This document shows, piece by piece, positions 8,958-17,782 of a stretch of DNA of 64,000 nucleotides. A program made the position numbers and the translations under genes. Numbering within the stretch: the first letter of the stretch is position 1; each line of letters starts with the position of its first letter. Under the pieces are notes generated by a model. The model was not told the origin of the DNA and made no database searches. It worked only from the letters and a program-made list of their open reading frames with translations. Location: assembly GCA_001660395.1 (NCBI GenBank), contig LXWE01000002.1, forward strand, positions 310,001 through 374,000. The letters are read 5' to 3'. The DNA comes from Alteromonadaceae bacterium XY-R5 (lineage in GTDB: Bacteria > Pseudomonadota > Gammaproteobacteria > Enterobacterales > Alteromonadaceae).

Positions 8958-9006
8958 TTGACAAGTTTGTTCCGCTCCTTTAATTTATAGATCAGTCGTT
9001 CTATAA
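8958..9006 (+). promoter_or_regulatory. MFS-gene promoter with TetR-type operator copy 3
   Basis: TTGACA (8958-8963), a 17-base spacer and TAATTT (8981-8986) form a plausible promoter. The operator TTATAGA-N8-TCTATAA (8985-9006) overlaps the -10 element and the start region and has perfect 7-bp half-sites. Bound repressor would block transcription of the pump and thioredoxin genes. Confidence 0.75.
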
Positions 9007-9021
9007 GTGAGTTTTACTATT

Positions 9022-10221
9022 ATGCCAATTGCTTTATACGCACTTGCCGCAGCCTCTTTTGCCATTGGTATGGCAGAATTTGTTGTGGTAGGTATTTTGC
9101 CCGCTATTGCCAGAGACATGAGTGTCGACATACCAACAGCGGGTCAACTTGTTTCTTTGTACGCCCTTGGTGTGGCTTTGGCTGCACCTTTGCTTACTGC
9201 CGCTACCGGAAGAATTGATCGCAGAAAGCTATCTGTAGGGTTAATGATCGCCTTTGTTGCGGCTAATTTAATTGCCTGGCAAGCAAGCAGTTACCCCATG
9301 TTGTTGGTTGGTCGTGTACTCGCTGGCATGGTCCAGGGGGTGTTTTATTCTATGGCCACGGTCCTGGCTGCTAATTTAGTCAGTAAGGAAAAATCAGGGC
9401 AAGCCATTGCACTGGTGTTCATGGGACTAACGGTGGCGTTAGTGTCCGGCGTGCCTTTAGGAACCTTTATCTCGGACCTATTTGGATGGCGAGCTACCTT
9501 CCTGTTTATCAGTGCATTAGGGCTAGCTTCTGCAATCGCTCAGTGGATGTTACTGCCTAAAAAAATTGAGCGTCCAGAGCCAGCAAAACTACACCAACAA
9601 TTAAGTGTGGTGTTGGTGCCGCGCATGATGCTTGTGTTTTTAATTACCTGCTTAAGCTACGGCGGTGCCTTTATTGCCTTTACTTATTTGTCTGAAATTC
9701 TGCAAAAAGTAACCGGATTTTCGGTTAGCACAGTCAGTATGGTGTTAATTCTTTATGGAGCTGCGGTGACTCTAGGCAATATTTATTGCGCTAAATATGC
9801 GGGAAGCAAAGGTGCAATTAAAGCGATGGTAGTGATGTTCGCTGTACTGACCGTTATCTTGGCGCTAATCGAACCTGTCGCAGCTAATCCCTATTTAATG
9901 GTGCCACTCATTATGGTGTGGGGAGCCATGGCGTTTGGCAGTATTCCCGTGCTTCAGCTTTATGTTGTGCAGCAAGCTGAAAAGCATGCGCCACGCTCTG
10001 TCGATGCCGCTTCTGGCATGAACATTTCTGCCTTCAATGCTGGAATTGCCCTGGGCGCCTGGTTAGGTGGGATCGTGGTGGCCAATTATGGTCTTCTCGC
10101 TACCGGAAGTGCTGCGGCAGTGGTGGTTGCGTTCAGTATTTTATTGGTTTTGCTAAGTGGGTATTTCGATAAAAAACATACTCAATCTATAGAACAACAA
10201 TCCATTACTGATGTTGCCTGA
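9022..10221 (+). CDS. MFS drug/metabolite efflux transporter (DHA1, AraJ/YdhP-like)
   Basis: This 399-residue inner-membrane permease has 12 predicted helices. The N-terminus IALYALAAASFAIGMAEFVVVG is the common start of AraJ/YdhP/Cmr-type DHA1 exporters. The loop 2-3 motif is TGRIDRRKLSVG (near 62-73), and the motif C-like stretch ALVSGVPLGTFISDLFGWR follows. ATG 9022 is used, since the in-frame GTG 9007 directly abuts the operator. It forms a unit with the thioredoxin gene 32 bases downstream and is divergent from tetR. The substrate is unknown. The redox neighbours suggest export of a reactive or toxic compound. Confidence 0.87.
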   Translation: MPIALYALAAASFAIGMAEFVVVGILPAIARDMSVDIPTAGQLVSLYALGVALAAPLLTAATGRIDRRKLSVGLMIAFVAANLIAWQASSYPMLLVGRVLAGMVQGVFYSMATVLAANLVSKEKSGQAIALVFMGLTVALVSGVPLGTFISDLFGWRATFLFISALGLASAIAQWMLLPKKIERPEPAKLHQQLSVVLVPRMMLVFLITCLSYGGAFIAFTYLSEILQKVTGFSVSTVSMVLILYGAAVTLGNIYCAKYAGSKGAIKAMVVMFAVLTVILALIEPVAANPYLMVPLIMVWGAMAFGSIPVLQLYVVQQAEKHAPRSVDAASGMNISAFNAGIALGAWLGGIVVANYGLLATGSAAAVVVAFSILLVLLSGYFDKKHTQSIEQQSITDVA

Positions 10222-10253
10222 GCAAGCAGTATTTCAAATATTAAGAGGTAATT

Positions 10254-10574
10254 ATGTCTGTTAGACCAATCACAATTGATAATTTTACTACCGTAACTAA
10301 TGAACCAGGCGTGAAACTGTTACGTTTCTGGGCTTCATGGTGTGCGCCATGCATGATGATGGAACCCATGTATAAAAATGCAGCACAAGCGTTAGGGGAT
10401 CAAGCAATGTTCGGCGAGGTCGATGTGGTGCTCCAGGCTGAGCTTGCTAATATGCACCGCATTCGCAGTATTCCAACTGTTGTCGTTTATAAAGATGGTG
10501 AGATCGTGGAAAGGATATCTGGTGTGCTGAATGAAAGAGAACTTGAATCTTTGGTTGCAAGAATAAAAGCGTAG
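10254..10574 (+). CDS. Thioredoxin with WCAPC active site
   Basis: This 106-residue cytoplasmic thioredoxin fold has FWASWCAPCMMMEP, with redox Cys30 and Cys33. The active site is CAPC instead of the canonical CGPC of Trx1, a change that usually alters redox potential. The cis-Pro motif IRSIPTVVVYKDGE is present near residue 80. A good AAGAGGT site precedes the ATG. As the last gene of the pump unit it may reduce the OsmC peroxidase or protect cytoplasmic thiols, which is inferred from context. Confidence 0.88.
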   Translation: MSVRPITIDNFTTVTNEPGVKLLRFWASWCAPCMMMEPMYKNAAQALGDQAMFGEVDVVLQAELANMHRIRSIPTVVVYKDGEIVERISGVLNERELESLVARIKA

Positions 10575-10579
10575 CTTAG

Positions 10580-10609
10580 ATAAGGGCCAGTCAAAATACT
10601 GGCCCTTAT
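10580..10609. terminator. Rho-independent terminator after thioredoxin
   Basis: A 12-bp stem (ATAAGGGCCAGT / ACTGGCCCTTAT) with loop CAAAAT directly follows the thioredoxin stop, and T-rich bases come next. Confidence 0.88.
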
Positions 10610-10687
10610 TCTCACTATTATCTGAGTATATTAAAAATATTTTCTCTTACTTTTAATGTCCGTTTACAACAGCGATATTTGATTAAT

Positions 10688-11419
10688 TCACTCCAGCGCA
10701 TACACCTTAAAATTACGGTAAGCAAAGCGGGTCCACTGCATCTGCCGAAAGCCAATTTTACCGTCTGACAGGGCTGGGCCGGTATTCACTCCCGCCACCA
10801 AGGGCGTGTTGTCGGTGTAATCAATCACCAGCCTGTCATCCACCCACAATTGAATATGGGCCTTGTCCTTACGCAGACGAATTTGATGGGGCGCGGTGGA
10901 CTGAGTCGGAATACCTACCTTACCTTCCTGCAACAGCGAAAAAGTATTGTTTTTACGTAAGTTGGCGTGGCCTCGGTCGGGGTTATGGGCCGCGTTGGCG
11001 TAGTAGGAGATATGGTAGCTTTTGATTTTACCCTCAGTGTACTGGGTAAAGGTGCCATCTCTTGGCGGTAACGCCGGATCAAAGATATCTTCGCCCGCCG
11101 CGCCTTTAGCGGCAAAAAAGATAATCACCAGTCCCGCATTAACATCCTGATTCTGCGCTTCCCAGCGGGCTTCAAAGCTGTCAGGAAAATCCTGCGGGCA
11201 CCAGAACACATGATGCATGGCCTGATCGGGCGAATACATTTGCATCCAGCCATCCTTAAATTCCAGCTGACCTGGTCCTTCCATAATCCAGTCTGCTACC
11301 TCGGTCGCTGAACTGAAATCGTTTTGATACAGCAGTTTGCCTGGCTGCACCTCTTCGGCGTGTATCTGCAGACAAACCAAACTGCTCAGGGCGAACAGCC
11401 AGAAACGAATGTGGGACAT
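10688..11419 (-). CDS. DUF1961 (YesU-like) exported protein, pectin locus
   Basis: This 243-residue protein has a Sec signal peptide (about 1-21, ending IHA). The mature part matches DUF1961, a concanavalin-like jelly-roll family typified by B. subtilis YesU. Visible stretches are YQNDFSSATEVADWIMEGPG, MHHVFWCPQDFPDSFEARWE, the SYYANAAHNPDRGHANLRKN block, and DGKIGFRQMQWT near the end. YesU is encoded in a rhamnogalacturonan operon and its activity is not established. Here the gene is divergent from the PL26-like gene across 257 bp, so it very likely belongs to the same pectin locus and may share its control region. Confidence 0.82.
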   Translation of the reverse strand: MSHIRFWLFALSSLVCLQIHAEEVQPGKLLYQNDFSSATEVADWIMEGPGQLEFKDGWMQMYSPDQAMHHVFWCPQDFPDSFEARWEAQNQDVNAGLVIIFFAAKGAAGEDIFDPALPPRDGTFTQYTEGKIKSYHISYYANAAHNPDRGHANLRKNNTFSLLQEGKVGIPTQSTAPHQIRLRKDKAHIQLWVDDRLVIDYTDNTPLVAGVNTGPALSDGKIGFRQMQWTRFAYRNFKVYALE

Positions 11420-11540
11420 AGGATTTCCTTAAAACAGATTCAGCTACAAATCAGATGCTTCACATCCTCACCTGAAAGCCACTTTTGAGCAATCAAACTG
11501 TCATTCAGGTTCGCAAAGTAAATAAATTGTTTTAAATATG

Positions 11541-11555
11541 AATCAAATGTAATCA
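11541..11555. promoter_or_regulatory. Candidate pectin-regulator site upstream of the PL26-like gene
   Basis: The 15-mer AATCAAATGTAATCA lies in the DUF1961/PL26 divergent region, inside the wider symmetric frame ATGAAT...ATTCAT. The identical 15-mer recurs at 14484-14498 upstream of the PL11 gene. Recurrence in front of two genes of one pathway suggests a shared regulator site, but that regulator is not encoded nearby. Confidence 0.5.
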
Positions 11556-11676
11556 AATTCATTCACGAAGCACACAAATGAGGTAGATTTAATCGGGTAA
11601 TTCACGCGCAGTGCCAATATGCATTCCGGTCTCTTCTCTGTATTGGTCGGCGCAATAACAACAAAAAAGAGGTGCT

Positions 11677-14388
11677 ATGAACCGTCGTGATTTTCTTAAA
11701 CAAGGTACGCTGGCTGCTTCCACTCTTCCCGCAGCCTTATCTGTTTCTCTGCCGGCTGCGTTATCCAGCAGTGCCATGGCTGACACCCTTTCGTCTAACA
11801 AGGTTAACCGCACGGCAGGCAAATTAAGCTGGCTGGAGGGCGATTCGCCAGCCCTGACTCGCGGCACAACCTGGGGCCAGCCCTGGCCTCGCGGCCAATA
11901 TAAGGCCGATACCCGCTTTACCTTAACTAACAGCGCTGGCGCTGCTGTGCCGCTGCAAAGCTGGGTCAGCGCCACCTGGCCAGATGGCAGCATTAAATGG
12001 AGCGCCCATGCTGTGCCAGATGGTTACACCCTGGGCGAAAGCTTTAGCATTCAACCCGGTAAACCCGTTGCCCCGGCCAAACCCGTGAGCGTGGCAGACA
12101 AGGGAGAGTATCTGCAGGTGGATACCGGCGTAATTCAGGCGCGGATAAATAAACAGGGCCGCTATATTATCCATTCCTTAAAACGCGGTGGTCGGGTAAC
12201 GGCGCAAAATGCCGTGCTGGTGGGCATGCGTCTGGATGATCCTGAGCAGCCAGCCAAACAAGAAGCCTTTGTCAGCCAAATCGACAAGGTCACCATTGAG
12301 CAGTCTGGCCCGGTGCGAGCAGTGCTGAAACTGGAAGGCCAGCACCTATGTGATGGTGGACGTAAATGGCTACCTTTTACCTTACGTTTGATGTTTTATG
12401 CCGGTGCCGAGTCGGTCAACCTGACCCATAGTTTTGTCTTTGACGGTGATGCGCAAACGGATTTCATCCGTGCGCTGGGCCTGCGCTTTGATGTGGCCAT
12501 GACAGATGAGCTGTATAACCGTCATGTGCGTTTTGTCGGTCAGGAACAGGGTGTCTGGGGCGAGTCGCCACAGGGTATTACCGGCCTGCGCCGCGATCCG
12601 GGCGAAGCCGTGCGCCAGGCCCAGGTGGCGGGTATTGCCACACCACCAATTGAAAGCTGGGATGAGCGCGTCAGTAGCCGTATGCACTGGATTCCGGTGT
12701 GGAATGATTACAGCCTGACCCAACTTAGCGCCAACGGCTTTAGCATTAAAAAGCGTACCAAAGCCGGACATGGCTGGATTGATTCAGATCAGGGCCATCG
12801 TGCCTGCGGCGCGACTTATGTGGGCGGCGTATCGGGTGGCGTGTTATTCGGTATGCGTGATTTCTGGCAATTGCATCCGGTACAGGTAGATATTCGCCAT
12901 GCCGGCAGTGATCTAGCCCAGACCACATTATGGTTCTGGTCGCCGGAAGCACCCGCCATGGACGTACGTTTCTATCACGATGGTCTGGGCCAGGAAACCT
13001 ACGAAGACGAGCTGGATGCTCTGAACATCACCTACGAAGACTATGAACCTGGGTTTGGTGATGCCCATGGTGTCGCCAGAAGCTGCGACTTTACCCTGTT
13101 TGTGCTGGCAAACACACCTAGCCGCGAAGACACGGCGAAAATGGCTGACGCCATTCGTTTGCCACCTCAGGTGGTGGCTGCACCAGAAGATTTTGTTAAA
13201 AGTGGTGTATTTGGTTCGCTGTTTTCCTTGCCTGATCGTTCCACTCCAATGAAGCGCGCCATCGAAGACCGACTCGATTTTCAGCTCAAGTATTACCACA
13301 GCCAGGTTGACCAAAGACACTGGTACGGCTTTTGGAATTACGGCGACATTATGCATACCTATGACGGCGACCGCCATGTCTGGCGTTATGACGTCGGTGG
13401 CTATGCCTGGGATAACTCCGAATTATCGCCGGATCTGTGGTTGTGGCTGGCATTTTTGCGCAGCGGCGATGCCACCACTTTCCGTTTGGCTGAGGCCATG
13501 ACTCGTCATAACCGTGACGTGGATATCTACCATGCCGGACGCTTTAAAGGCTTTGGATCGCGCCACAATGTGCAGCATTGGGGCTGCAGTGCCAAGCAGT
13601 TGCGTATCAGTACCTCGGCCTATCGCCGTTTCCATTATTACCTGACGGCGGATGCGCGTACCGGCGATGTGCTCAATGAAGTGATCAATGCCGATGCCAT
13701 GCTCGCCACCCTGGCGCCGGGGCGCAAACTCGGCAGCACTCGCACCTTACCTGGTGATGCCGGAATTGGCGTAGGTACCGACTTTGGCTCGGCTGCGGCC
13801 AACTGGCTGACCGCCTGGGAGCGCACGGGTGACAAGCAGTACCGCGACCGCCTCGAAAATGCCATGCGCGTGATTGGTGGCCATCCTCAGGGCTTCTTCA
13901 ATGGTGGCTATGGCTTTGACAGCAAGCAGCATTATTTGCTGCCGACGCCAGATTTTGGTCCATCGGTATCCCACCTTAGCAGTGTGTTTGGTTTGATTGA
14001 AATTTGCGCAGAATTGATTGAATTGATTGATGTGCCTGAGTTTAAAGAGGCCTGGCTGCGCTATGGCCGTTTCTACAGTGCCAGCAAAAAAGAGCAGGAA
14101 GCGGAACTGGGTAAAGCCATGAAAGGCAACAGCTTAACAGTAGGGCATTCACGCCTGACCGCCTATGCAGCCAAGCAAACCGAAGACAAAGCACTGGCCA
14201 AACGCGCATGGAAAGAGTTTCAGTTTCACGGCAGCGTAAAAGAAGACCTGAATACTCATCATGTTAGCGGGCCGAACGTGCTTAACCCCATTGATGAAGT
14301 GACCTGGATATCCACCAATGATGCGGCCCAATGGGGGCTGGCAGCGATCCAGAATTTGGCGTTGATAGCAGATGTACTGGATGACTAA
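11677..14388 (+). CDS. Exo-rhamnogalacturonan lyase-like protein (PL26/YetA-like), Tat-exported
   Basis: This 903-residue protein begins MNRRDFLKQGTLAAS, a twin-arginine signal (RR at 3-4) followed by a hydrophobic stretch to about residue 35. The remainder resembles the three-domain PcRGLX/YetA family: a beta-sandwich first domain, a large (alpha/alpha) barrel with many W/Y/H motifs such as DQRHWYGFWNYGDIMHTYDG (about 545-565) and HNVQHWGCSAKQL, and a final domain. The fungal founder cleaves rhamnogalacturonan I from the chain end, and YetA has no proven activity. Export by Tat implies folding with a cofactor, perhaps a metal, before transport. An AAGAGGT site precedes the ATG. It is monocistronic and followed by a second promoter region. 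Confidence 0.8.
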   Translation: MNRRDFLKQGTLAASTLPAALSVSLPAALSSSAMADTLSSNKVNRTAGKLSWLEGDSPALTRGTTWGQPWPRGQYKADTRFTLTNSAGAAVPLQSWVSATWPDGSIKWSAHAVPDGYTLGESFSIQPGKPVAPAKPVSVADKGEYLQVDTGVIQARINKQGRYIIHSLKRGGRVTAQNAVLVGMRLDDPEQPAKQEAFVSQIDKVTIEQSGPVRAVLKLEGQHLCDGGRKWLPFTLRLMFYAGAESVNLTHSFVFDGDAQTDFIRALGLRFDVAMTDELYNRHVRFVGQEQGVWGESPQGITGLRRDPGEAVRQAQVAGIATPPIESWDERVSSRMHWIPVWNDYSLTQLSANGFSIKKRTKAGHGWIDSDQGHRACGATYVGGVSGGVLFGMRDFWQLHPVQVDIRHAGSDLAQTTLWFWSPEAPAMDVRFYHDGLGQETYEDELDALNITYEDYEPGFGDAHGVARSCDFTLFVLANTPSREDTAKMADAIRLPPQVVAAPEDFVKSGVFGSLFSLPDRSTPMKRAIEDRLDFQLKYYHSQVDQRHWYGFWNYGDIMHTYDGDRHVWRYDVGGYAWDNSELSPDLWLWLAFLRSGDATTFRLAEAMTRHNRDVDIYHAGRFKGFGSRHNVQHWGCSAKQLRISTSAYRRFHYYLTADARTGDVLNEVINADAMLATLAPGRKLGSTRTLPGDAGIGVGTDFGSAAANWLTAWERTGDKQYRDRLENAMRVIGGHPQGFFNGGYGFDSKQHYLLPTPDFGPSVSHLSSVFGLIEICAELIELIDVPEFKEAWLRYGRFYSASKKEQEAELGKAMKGNSLTVGHSRLTAYAAKQTEDKALAKRAWKEFQFHGSVKEDLNTHHVSGPNVLNPIDEVTWISTNDAAQWGLAAIQNLALIADVLDD

Positions 14389-14483
14389 GCAAGAGTGAAG
14401 TCAGGCATGGATACGGCGATTTTCTCTTTGGATGAGCCAGAGAAAATCGCCTTAAAAGTTCAAATATGAAACGCCATATTATC

Positions 14484-14547
14484 AATCAAATGTAATCATA
14501 ATGTTTCATGTGTGTTAATCTTGGGTCATTAACGATTGATTAACACA
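14484..14547. promoter_or_regulatory. Control region of the PL11-GH105-permease-PL22 operon
   Basis: The region contains the second copy of AATCAAATGTAATCA (14484-14498), then a perfect 10-bp inverted repeat TGTGTTAATC (14511-14520) / GATTAACACA (14538-14547). Half-sites ATGAAAC (14466-14472) and GTTTCAT (about 14503-14509) flank the 15-mer and recall the KdgR half-site of enterobacteria, but at wider spacing. The cluster ends about 50 bases before the PL11 ATG. Confidence 0.5.
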
Positions 14548-14600
14548 GCCGCAGTTCAGAGCAATCATTGCTTATTTAAGCCATTTATAACGAGGATTCT

Positions 14601-16616
14601 ATGGGCCACCGTCAGGATAAAAGATCAGCAGCCTTAAGGTTACACAAGCTAACCCCTTTGTGGGTGCTTGCATTGATCTTGACGGGCTGTGCCGATGGTG
14701 ATGTTGAAGCTAGCCGAGTGTCACCGACAGCAGCTTCGGACCCAAATAGTGCGATGCAATCCAAGACGTTAGCCTTGATTGCAGAGAAAGGTTTGGACCG
14801 TGGTGTGGTCGTGATCCCAACGTCGCAGGGCAATGCCATCAGCTGGCGTTTGCGCAGCGATGATGCGGCGGATATCGCCTTCGACCTGTATAAAAACGGC
14901 AAGCGCATAAATCCTGAGCCAATCCGACAGGCGACTTTCAATCTCGACCCAGCGGGAAATGCTCAGGACAGTTATCAGCTGGGCGTGGCAGGCTGCGATA
15001 TGGCCAGCCTTACAACGCCCGTAACCGCCTGGGCCAAACCCTATTTGAGCCTGGCATTAAATAAACCTGCCGATGGTGAAGTAAACGGCGAAGCCTACAC
15101 CTACCGCGCCAACGATGGCTCGGTGGCCGATCTGGATGGCGATGGCCGCTATGAGATCCTGCTTAAATGGGACCCGAGTAACTCCCACGATAATTCCCAC
15201 AACGGTTATACCGGCCCGGTATTACTGGATGCCTATACCCAGGAAGGCAAACAACTGTGGCGAATTAACCTGGGCACCAATATTCGCGCCGGTGCCCACT
15301 ACACCCAGTTTATTGCTTACGATTTTGATGGTGACGGCAAGGCCGAAATCGCCATGAAAACCGCCGATGGCAGCATGGATGGTGTGGGGCAGTTTATTGG
15401 CGATCCCAAGGCGGATTTTCGCAATGAGCAGGGGCGTATTTTATCCGGGCCTGAGTACCTGACAGTGTTTGATGGCATGACGGGCGCAGCGCTGGCTACC
15501 ACAGATTTTATTCCGCCACGGGGCGATTTAGCAGGGTGGGGCGATACCTATGGTAATCGAAGTGACCGCTTTTTAGCTGGCCTTGCCTGGCTGGATGGAG
15601 AGCACCCCAGCATTATCATGAGTCGTGGCTACTACACCCGCGCCGTGATTACCGCCTGGGACTGGCGCAATGGCAAGCTGACCTCACGCTGGGTATTCGA
15701 CAGCAATCAGGGCAGTGATACCGATAAACGCGTATTTGGACAGGGCGCTCATAGCCTTTCCGTCGGTGATGTGGATAACGATGGCCGCGATGAAATTATC
15801 TACGGCGCGGCAGCTATAGATGATAACGGCACTGCTTTATACAGCACCGGACTGGGTCACGGCGATGCCCTGCATATGAGTGATATCGACCCCAATCATC
15901 CGGGCATGGAAGTCTTTATGGTGCATGAAGATGCCAAAGCCTATGGCAAGCATGGAGTGGAACTGCACGATGCCGCCACCGGCGAGATTTTATGGAGTCG
16001 CTCCGGTCAGGGCCATGATGTCGGCCGTGGCGTCAGTATCGATATCGATCCCCGTTTTCCCGGCAATGAAAACTGGGGCAGTGTCGGTGGCCTGATTGCC
16101 GCCGATGGCACCCAAATCAGCGACAAGGCCCCGAAAGAAAAGAACTTCGCCATTTACTGGGACGGCGATCTGCTGCGCGAGCTGCTGGATCACACCCACA
16201 TTGCCAAATGGAATATCCAGACGGAACAGTCGGATCTGCTGCTTGATGCCAGCCAGGATGGCGCTGCCTCAAACAACGGCACCAAAGGTAACCCTGTACT
16301 GTCGGCAGATATCTTTGGCGACTGGCGCGAAGAAGTGATTTGGCGCAGCGAAGATAGCCGTCAGCTGCTGATTTACAGCTCGCCTATAAGCACCGATTAC
16401 CGTCTGCCCAGCCTGATGCAGGAACGCCAGTACCGCACGGCCGTGGCCTGGCAAAATGTGGCGTACAACCAGCCACCTCATACCCGATTTTATCTCGGTG
16501 CAGGCACTGAACTGCCTGTACCAACGACTGCCGCAACAGCGCAGTCGCAAAAAGAACAATGTGCTGATGTCACCACTCTGGCGCAGCAGCACAGCCAACC
16601 TTCATCTAAGCAGTAA
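14601..16616 (+). CDS. Rhamnogalacturonan endolyase, PL11 (YesW/YesX-like) lipoprotein
   Basis: This 671-residue enzyme cleaves the Rha-GalA backbone of rhamnogalacturonan I by beta-elimination. The signal ends in lipobox ILTGC (Cys30), so it should be membrane-anchored, probably at the outer membrane. The mature part starts with the short beta domain (GLDRGVVVIPTSQGNAISWRL). The PL11 eight-bladed propeller follows, with repeated calcium-loop motifs: DLDGDGRYEI, DFDGDGKAEIAMKTADG and DVDNDGRDEIIYGAA. WGDTYGNRSDRFLAG and GHGDALHMSDIDP are also PL11 landmarks. GAGG lies before the ATG. It is the first gene of a four-gene unit, with the next gene 17 bases downstream. Confidence 0.92.
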   Translation: MGHRQDKRSAALRLHKLTPLWVLALILTGCADGDVEASRVSPTAASDPNSAMQSKTLALIAEKGLDRGVVVIPTSQGNAISWRLRSDDAADIAFDLYKNGKRINPEPIRQATFNLDPAGNAQDSYQLGVAGCDMASLTTPVTAWAKPYLSLALNKPADGEVNGEAYTYRANDGSVADLDGDGRYEILLKWDPSNSHDNSHNGYTGPVLLDAYTQEGKQLWRINLGTNIRAGAHYTQFIAYDFDGDGKAEIAMKTADGSMDGVGQFIGDPKADFRNEQGRILSGPEYLTVFDGMTGAALATTDFIPPRGDLAGWGDTYGNRSDRFLAGLAWLDGEHPSIIMSRGYYTRAVITAWDWRNGKLTSRWVFDSNQGSDTDKRVFGQGAHSLSVGDVDNDGRDEIIYGAAAIDDNGTALYSTGLGHGDALHMSDIDPNHPGMEVFMVHEDAKAYGKHGVELHDAATGEILWSRSGQGHDVGRGVSIDIDPRFPGNENWGSVGGLIAADGTQISDKAPKEKNFAIYWDGDLLRELLDHTHIAKWNIQTEQSDLLLDASQDGAASNNGTKGNPVLSADIFGDWREEVIWRSEDSRQLLIYSSPISTDYRLPSLMQERQYRTAVAWQNVAYNQPPHTRFYLGAGTELPVPTTAATAQSQKEQCADVTTLAQQHSQPSSKQ

Positions 16617-16633
16617 GTCACAAGGAACTTTTT

Positions 16634-17740
16634 ATGCCAGCGAAAGCGTATGACATCGATTATGCCACCGTGCGCACCAGCATCAGTAAGCTGATCAACA
16701 ACCTGGTCAACATCACCGACGACAGTGGCGAATTTTTGCTGCGTCTCGAAGATGGCCGGGTGATCGATACCAAAGGCTGGAACGACTGGGAGTGGACTCA
16801 CGGCATCGGCCTCTACGGTCTGATGAAATATTGGGACATTACCGGCGACGACAGTGCCAGCGAGATCATTGAAAAATGGTTCGCCGACCGTTTTGCCGAA
16901 GGCACGCCAACCAAAAACGTCAACACCATGTCGCCGTTTTTAACCCTGGCGTATATGCAGGAGCGCACCGGCAACCGTAGTTACCTGCCTTATCTGGATG
17001 TGTGGGCCGAGTGGGTGATGAACGAGATGCCACGCACCGAAGAAAACGGCTTACAGCACATCGTTTTCAACTCGGTGAACTACCAGCAGTTGTGGGACGA
17101 CACGCTAATGATGAGCGTGATGCCGCTGGCCAAAATCGGTTTGCTGCTGGAGCGCCCGGCGTATGTTGAAGAAGCCAAGCGCCAGTTTATGCTGCACATC
17201 AAGTACCTGGCGGATCGCAAAACGGGTCTGTGGTATCACGGCTGGACCTTTGATGGTCGTCATAACTTTGCCGATGCCCTGTGGGCCCGCGGTAACAGCT
17301 GGGTCACTATCGCCATTCCTGAATTTATCGAATTACTGGATTTACCGCCTCACGACGGCTTGCGTTTGTTCCTGATTGAAACCCTCGAAGCGCAGGTTAA
17401 AGCCCTGGGCGCCACCCAGCACGAAAGTGGCCTCTGGCACACCCTGCTCGACGATCCTGATTCTTACCTCGAAGCCTCAGCGGCGGCGGGCTTTGCCTAC
17501 GGCATTTTAAAGGCCGTGCGTAAGGGCTACCTGAGCAAAGACTACGAAGAAATTGGCTTAAAAGCGGTGAAAGCCGTGCTGGCAAACATTGACGACGACG
17601 GCGAGTTGAAACAGGTGTCGTTCGGTACGCCTGTGTTTGACGATTTGCAGGGGTATCGCGATATCCCGCTGACGTCTATGCCCTATGGTCAGTCGATGGC
17701 CATTCTTGTCCTGGTGGAGTTTATGAACCGCTACATCTAG
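16634..17740 (+). CDS. Unsaturated rhamnogalacturonyl hydrolase, GH105 (YteR/RhiN-like)
   Basis: This 368-residue (alpha/alpha)6-barrel enzyme removes the unsaturated galacturonyl residue from the non-reducing end of lyase products by hydration of the enol ether. Family landmarks are the W-N-D-W-E-W-THGIGLYGL stretch (49-63), QQLWDDTLMM (151-160, including the catalytic Asp), LWYHGWTFDGRHNFADALWARGNSW and the C-terminal YLEASAAAGFAYGI. No signal peptide is present, so it acts in the cytoplasm on imported disaccharides or short oligomers. An AAGGAA site lies upstream. It sits between the secreted PL11 lyase and the permease, as expected for sequential use. Confidence 0.93.
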   Translation: MPAKAYDIDYATVRTSISKLINNLVNITDDSGEFLLRLEDGRVIDTKGWNDWEWTHGIGLYGLMKYWDITGDDSASEIIEKWFADRFAEGTPTKNVNTMSPFLTLAYMQERTGNRSYLPYLDVWAEWVMNEMPRTEENGLQHIVFNSVNYQQLWDDTLMMSVMPLAKIGLLLERPAYVEEAKRQFMLHIKYLADRKTGLWYHGWTFDGRHNFADALWARGNSWVTIAIPEFIELLDLPPHDGLRLFLIETLEAQVKALGATQHESGLWHTLLDDPDSYLEASAAAGFAYGILKAVRKGYLSKDYEEIGLKAVKAVLANIDDDGELKQVSFGTPVFDDLQGYRDIPLTSMPYGQSMAILVLVEFMNRYI

Positions 17741-17782
17741 GTCTGTTTTTTTGGCTTTTGCCCAGCATAGGGAAGCAAAGTG

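Noticed and set aside
12382-12771. Long minus-strand frames opposite the PL26-like gene (also 12928-13377)
   Set aside because: GC-rich genes commonly leave open antisense frames. These peptides have no recognisable features and lack ribosome sites.
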